This document shows, piece after piece, positions 6,991 to 9,154 of a stretch of DNA of 9,154 nt (within the stretch, counting starts at the first letter, position 1; each line of letters begins with the position of its first letter). The DNA comes from Gammaproteobacteria bacterium (GTDB lineage: Bacteria > Pseudomonadota > Gammaproteobacteria > S012-40): assembly GCA_029857925.1 (NCBI GenBank), contig JAOUGF010000055.1, forward strand, positions 1-9,154. Direction: 5' to 3'. The notes under the pieces are model-generated. The model was not told where the DNA came from. It saw nothing but the letters and a program-made list of their open reading frames with translations, and did not search any database. The position numbers were made by a program, and so were the translations under genes.

Positions 6991-7770
6991 ATGAAAATAC
7001 GTCAGTTTCAAGTGGACGCCTTTGCAAGCAAGGTGTTTCAAGGCAATCCCGCTGCGGTGTGTCCGCTAGATCATTGGTTGGACGATGGGGTTTTGCAGTC
7101 CATCGCCGAAGAAAACAATCTCTCGGAAACCGCTTTTTTTGTGCCTACCTCTGAAGGTTATACGTTGCGCTGGTTTACGCCTGTCAAAGAGATAGACCTG
7201 TGCGGGCACGCCACGCTGGCGGCGGCACACGTGCTTTTTCAACATTTAAATTACGAGCAACCTCGCATCACCTTTGCGACGCGCAGTGGGGCCTTGATCG
7301 TGGAACGTGCTGCAGAAGGACTGCGTATGGAATTTCCGGCAAGCGTACCGCGTCCTTGTGCGACACCTCCGTTGTTAGTCCAAGCCCTAGGGGTGAACCC
7401 GAGTGAAGTTTGGGTTGCCGATGATTACATCGCCGTTTTTGGCGATGAGGCGGCGGTGCGGGGATTGACGCCCGATCAACACTTGCTTGCGTTACTGGAT
7501 TTGCGCGGCGTGTGTGTCACGGCGCCTGGCGTGAAAGTGGATTTTGTCAGCCGGTTTTTTGCGCCCCATTATGGCATCGCCGAAGATCCGGTAACCGGGT
7601 CAGCACATTGCGAACTGGCGCCCTATTGGGCCGCAAAATTGGGGAAATCGTCACTGCACGCGCGGCAACTTTCCAAGCGCGGTGGTGACGTGCGCTGTGA
7701 AGTGGAGGGCGATAGAGTCATTTTAATTGGCAATGCAGTGACATTTTTGCAGGGGGAAATCCATTTCTAA
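6991..7770 (+). CDS. PhzF-family isomerase/epimerase-like protein
   Basis: Cytosolic PhzF/YHI9-fold protein of 259 residues, a usual length for the family. ATG 6991 was chosen because the family N-terminus starts right there (MKIRQFQVDAFASKVFQGNPAAVC) and an AGGG lies about eight bases upstream. Key segments are DAF...FQGNPAAVC (9-24), NNLSETAFF (42-50) with Glu46 as the predicted general acid/base, DLCGHATLAAAH (69-80), and the second-half partner motif EDPVTGSAHC (198-207). These show both halves of the pseudo-symmetric diaminopimelate-epimerase-like fold. In PhzF itself the equivalent Glu isomerises trans-2,3-dihydro-3-hydroxyanthranilate for phenazine synthesis. No other phenazine gene is visible here, so that pathway should not be assumed. 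Most family members have no known substrate. It ends 5 bases from the convergent LRR gene. Confidence 0.92.
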   Translation: MKIRQFQVDAFASKVFQGNPAAVCPLDHWLDDGVLQSIAEENNLSETAFFVPTSEGYTLRWFTPVKEIDLCGHATLAAAHVLFQHLNYEQPRITFATRSGALIVERAAEGLRMEFPASVPRPCATPPLLVQALGVNPSEVWVADDYIAVFGDEAAVRGLTPDQHLLALLDLRGVCVTAPGVKVDFVSRFFAPHYGIAEDPVTGSAHCELAPYWAAKLGKSSLHARQLSKRGGDVRCEVEGDRVILIGNAVTFLQGEIHF

Positions 7771-7775
7771 ACCGG

Positions 7776-8810
7776 CTACTTAGCCTCGGCCTGCGCAGCA
7801 GGAATACGTGCGCAATGTTTACCCGACTGCAGTTCGGCGACAGTTTTTGCGGAACAATCGCGCAATGGATTATTGCGTACATTCAGGCTTAATCCCGATT
7901 TACCGTTGAGATTGGGATTTCGCTTCAGCGGAGCGATGTCGGTAAGCGCATTGTGTGAGATATCCACATCGATGAGGTTCGCGAGTTGTGACAAGGGAGA
8001 AATGTCTGTGATTTTGTTATGAGCGGCCATCAATGCTTCAAGCTGCGTGAGGGGTTGCAAGGATTTTATATCTGTAATTTGGTTGGCGGCGATATTGAGA
8101 TTGCGTATGCTTGACAACATAGAGACGGGGCTGAGATTTGCGATATTGTTGTTTGCAAGGTTGAGTGATTCTAAATTGGTGAGGCCGCTCAGTGGGCTGA
8201 TGTCGGTAATGCCGTTATTGCTTAAGGCCAAGAATTTTAACTTCGTCAATGTCGCCAGGGGCCCAATATTCAGCGGCATCGCCATTGAATCTGTAGATTT
8301 TAGATTGTTAACAAAAAGCGTTTTCAGCCCGCGCAATTTACTAATAACGGCAATGTCCGTGATCGGGTTGTCGCTGACATCCAAGTCTGAAAGATTCTTG
8401 AAGTTTTGTATTGTAGAAATATCGCGCAACATATTGTGGTCCGCCGTCAGCGACTTTAATTTTTTCAGGCCTGCAATCGGCGTAAGGTCGTCAATCTTGT
8501 TTTTAGATAAAGTTAACGCGGTGACATGAGTCAGTTCGCGTAACGGTGTCAGGTCTTGCAAATCGCGGCTCTTGGTCAACACAAGTTCATTTTTTTTGGC
8601 GAGCTTTTTATAAAGGTCAGCGCAATTCCTGCCAGTTAAGTTTATTTCCACAATACGCGCCAATTCGTTGAGGGTGGCAGTTTGTTCGGTTGTCGCGCTT
8701 TTACACAATGCAACGCTTTTTTCAAATTTGGCATGACCCAAGGCGGGGGCCAAGACGCCGATGCAGACGAGGGCGTACGCGATGAACCTAGGGTGGCGCC
8801 GACTATCCAT
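7776..8810 (-). CDS. Secreted leucine-rich-repeat protein (SDS22/internalin-like)
   Basis: Predicted exported LRR protein of 344 residues. The signal peptide runs through about residue 27 (hydrophobic IAYALVCIGVLAPALG, then GHA). No lipobox Cys, LPXTG or membrane anchor is seen, so it is probably periplasmic or released. An N-terminal cap with Cys36 and Cys63 is followed by about ten repeats of 22 residues with the pattern LxxLxLxxNxITDISPL (residues 72-298, bases 7917-8597). The cap DCSAKTVAELQSGKHC then brings in Cys319 and Cys333, plausibly a disulfide. One repeat (160-188) is 29 residues long. Such solenoids bind proteins; the target is unknown. The start has AGAGG nine bases upstream, inside the end of the preceding gene. 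It is probably in an operon with the unknown gene one base upstream. Base composition is lower in G+C than in the efflux operon (28 of 60 in the sampled line at 8101). Function is not assigned. Confidence 0.88.
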   Translation of the reverse strand: MDSRRHPRFIAYALVCIGVLAPALGHAKFEKSVALCKSATTEQTATLNELARIVEINLTGRNCADLYKKLAKKNELVLTKSRDLQDLTPLRELTHVTALTLSKNKIDDLTPIAGLKKLKSLTADHNMLRDISTIQNFKNLSDLDVSDNPITDIAVISKLRGLKTLFVNNLKSTDSMAMPLNIGPLATLTKLKFLALSNNGITDISPLSGLTNLESLNLANNNIANLSPVSMLSSIRNLNIAANQITDIKSLQPLTQLEALMAAHNKITDISPLSQLANLIDVDISHNALTDIAPLKRNPNLNGKSGLSLNVRNNPLRDCSAKTVAELQSGKHCARIPAAQAEAK

Positions 8811-8811
8811 G

Positions 8812-9154
8812 TTAGTTAACCTCTACGCTGGTAATGACCCGTTCAAAGGCTTCGAAAGGGAACTTTCTACCTTGTATTTCGACATAGGCGCCGCCTTCCT
8901 TTAGCGCCAGCATCGCGAAAGGCCCGTCAATACCATTTGCCACATACACGTTGATCTTGGGGAGATCGAAATGCGTTAAATGGCTTTTACCGGTAAATAG
9001 TAATTTTTTTCGAATAATCATACTACGCCAAATATACCGGTCATTGGCCTCCGTCGGTTCGGTATCCTCGGGCGTTTGACTGAAGATAATTTGAGGAATT
9101 TTTGCGGCGGCGATGGAAATCTTTTGTACACGCGACGCCGCAGGGAGCAACGAA
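8812..9154 (-). CDS. Unrecognised protein, cut by the right edge (5' partial)
   Basis: I do not recognise this protein. The minus-strand frame is open to the last base and reads ...SLLPAASRVQKIS before the visible part. The only nearby start is a TTG at 9150 without a clear ribosome site, so the gene probably continues beyond the window. The visible 113 or so residues are soluble-looking, with no membrane segment. They alternate basic and acidic stretches (IIRKKLLF; QTPEDTEPTEANDR) and end with a likely beta-rich region: LPKINVYVANGIDG, FAMLALKEGGAYVEIQG, and FPFEAFERVITSVEVN at the C-terminus. It has no cysteine. Its TAA stop (8812-8814) is one base from the LRR start, so the two are likely co-transcribed and possibly functionally linked. 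Family, location and role are unknown. Confidence 0.6.
   Translation of the reverse strand, partial: SLLPAASRVQKISIAAAKIPQIIFSQTPEDTEPTEANDRYIWRSMIIRKKLLFTGKSHLTHFDLPKINVYVANGIDGPFAMLALKEGGAYVEIQGRKFPFEAFERVITSVEVN
8820..8824 (-). promoter_or_regulatory. Ribosome binding site of the LRR gene
   Basis: AGAGG on the minus strand lies nine bases before the LRR start codon. It sits inside the last codons of the upstream gene, whose stop is one base from the LRR ATG. This supports the chosen start and suggests that the two genes are translated from one message. Confidence 0.6.

Noticed and set aside
6991..7770. Phenazine biosynthesis cluster implied by the PhzF-like gene
   Set aside because: No other phz gene is in the window, and PhzF-family proteins are widespread in organisms without phenazines.
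7774..7785. GGCTA-CT-TAGCC inverted repeat between the convergent PhzF-like and LRR genes
   Set aside because: The stem is short with almost no loop and no T-run on either side, so it is too weak to call a terminator.
8047..8529. Plus-strand open frame of 160 codons opposite the LRR array
   Set aside because: Its apparent repeats are only the reverse reading of the LRR units on the other strand.
7917..8597. CRISPR-like or tandem DNA repeat array
   Set aside because: The periodicity of about 66 bases is in frame and encodes 22-residue leucine-rich repeats with diverged DNA, not identical repeats with spacers.

Overview
The window reads as chromosomal DNA from a Gram-negative bacterium, most likely a gammaproteobacterium. 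The evidence is an outer-membrane TolC-type channel, a periplasmic adaptor, a MacB-type ABC exporter and a periplasmic c-type cytochrome. Packing is dense and sampled coding lines of the exporter region are about 60% G+C. No tRNA, rRNA, CRISPR array, insertion sequence or phage gene was seen. The species cannot be named from this sequence alone.

Layout, left to right. (1) Bases 1-1083 (+) hold the 3' part of a class V PLP aminotransferase of the alanine/serine-glyoxylate type, cut by the left edge. (2) After a 113-base gap with a possible promoter and a leader hairpin comes a tightly coupled four-gene (+) operon, 1197-5823: TolC-like channel, MacA-like adaptor, MacB-type ABC transporter and a small secreted cytochrome c. 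Its junctions are a 4-base ATGA overlap, a gap of about 13 bases and an 8-base overlap. (3) A convergent EamA/DMT-family permease (-), 5820-6704, shares a CTAG stop-codon palindrome with the cytochrome gene. (4) A 286-base divergent gap, 6705-6990, holds a composite GC-rich palindrome and a candidate sigma-70 promoter. (5) A PhzF-family isomerase/epimerase-like gene (+), 6991-7770. (6) Convergent to it, 5 bases away, is a (-) strand pair: a secreted SDS22/internalin-like leucine-rich-repeat protein (7776-8810) and, one base upstream, an unrecognised protein cut by the right edge (8812-9154).

Functionally, channel, adaptor and MacB together would form a trans-envelope ATP-driven efflux pump. 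The cytochrome translated from the same operon is the unexpected partner and hints at a redox- or metal-linked role, which is inference. The aminotransferase, EamA permease and PhzF-like protein look like independent metabolic or transport genes. The LRR and unknown genes are the least explained part of the window and differ in base composition from the efflux operon. I found no clear evidence of a wholly new system. The best leads are the efflux-cytochrome operon with its short-hairpin adaptor, and the LRR/unknown pair.
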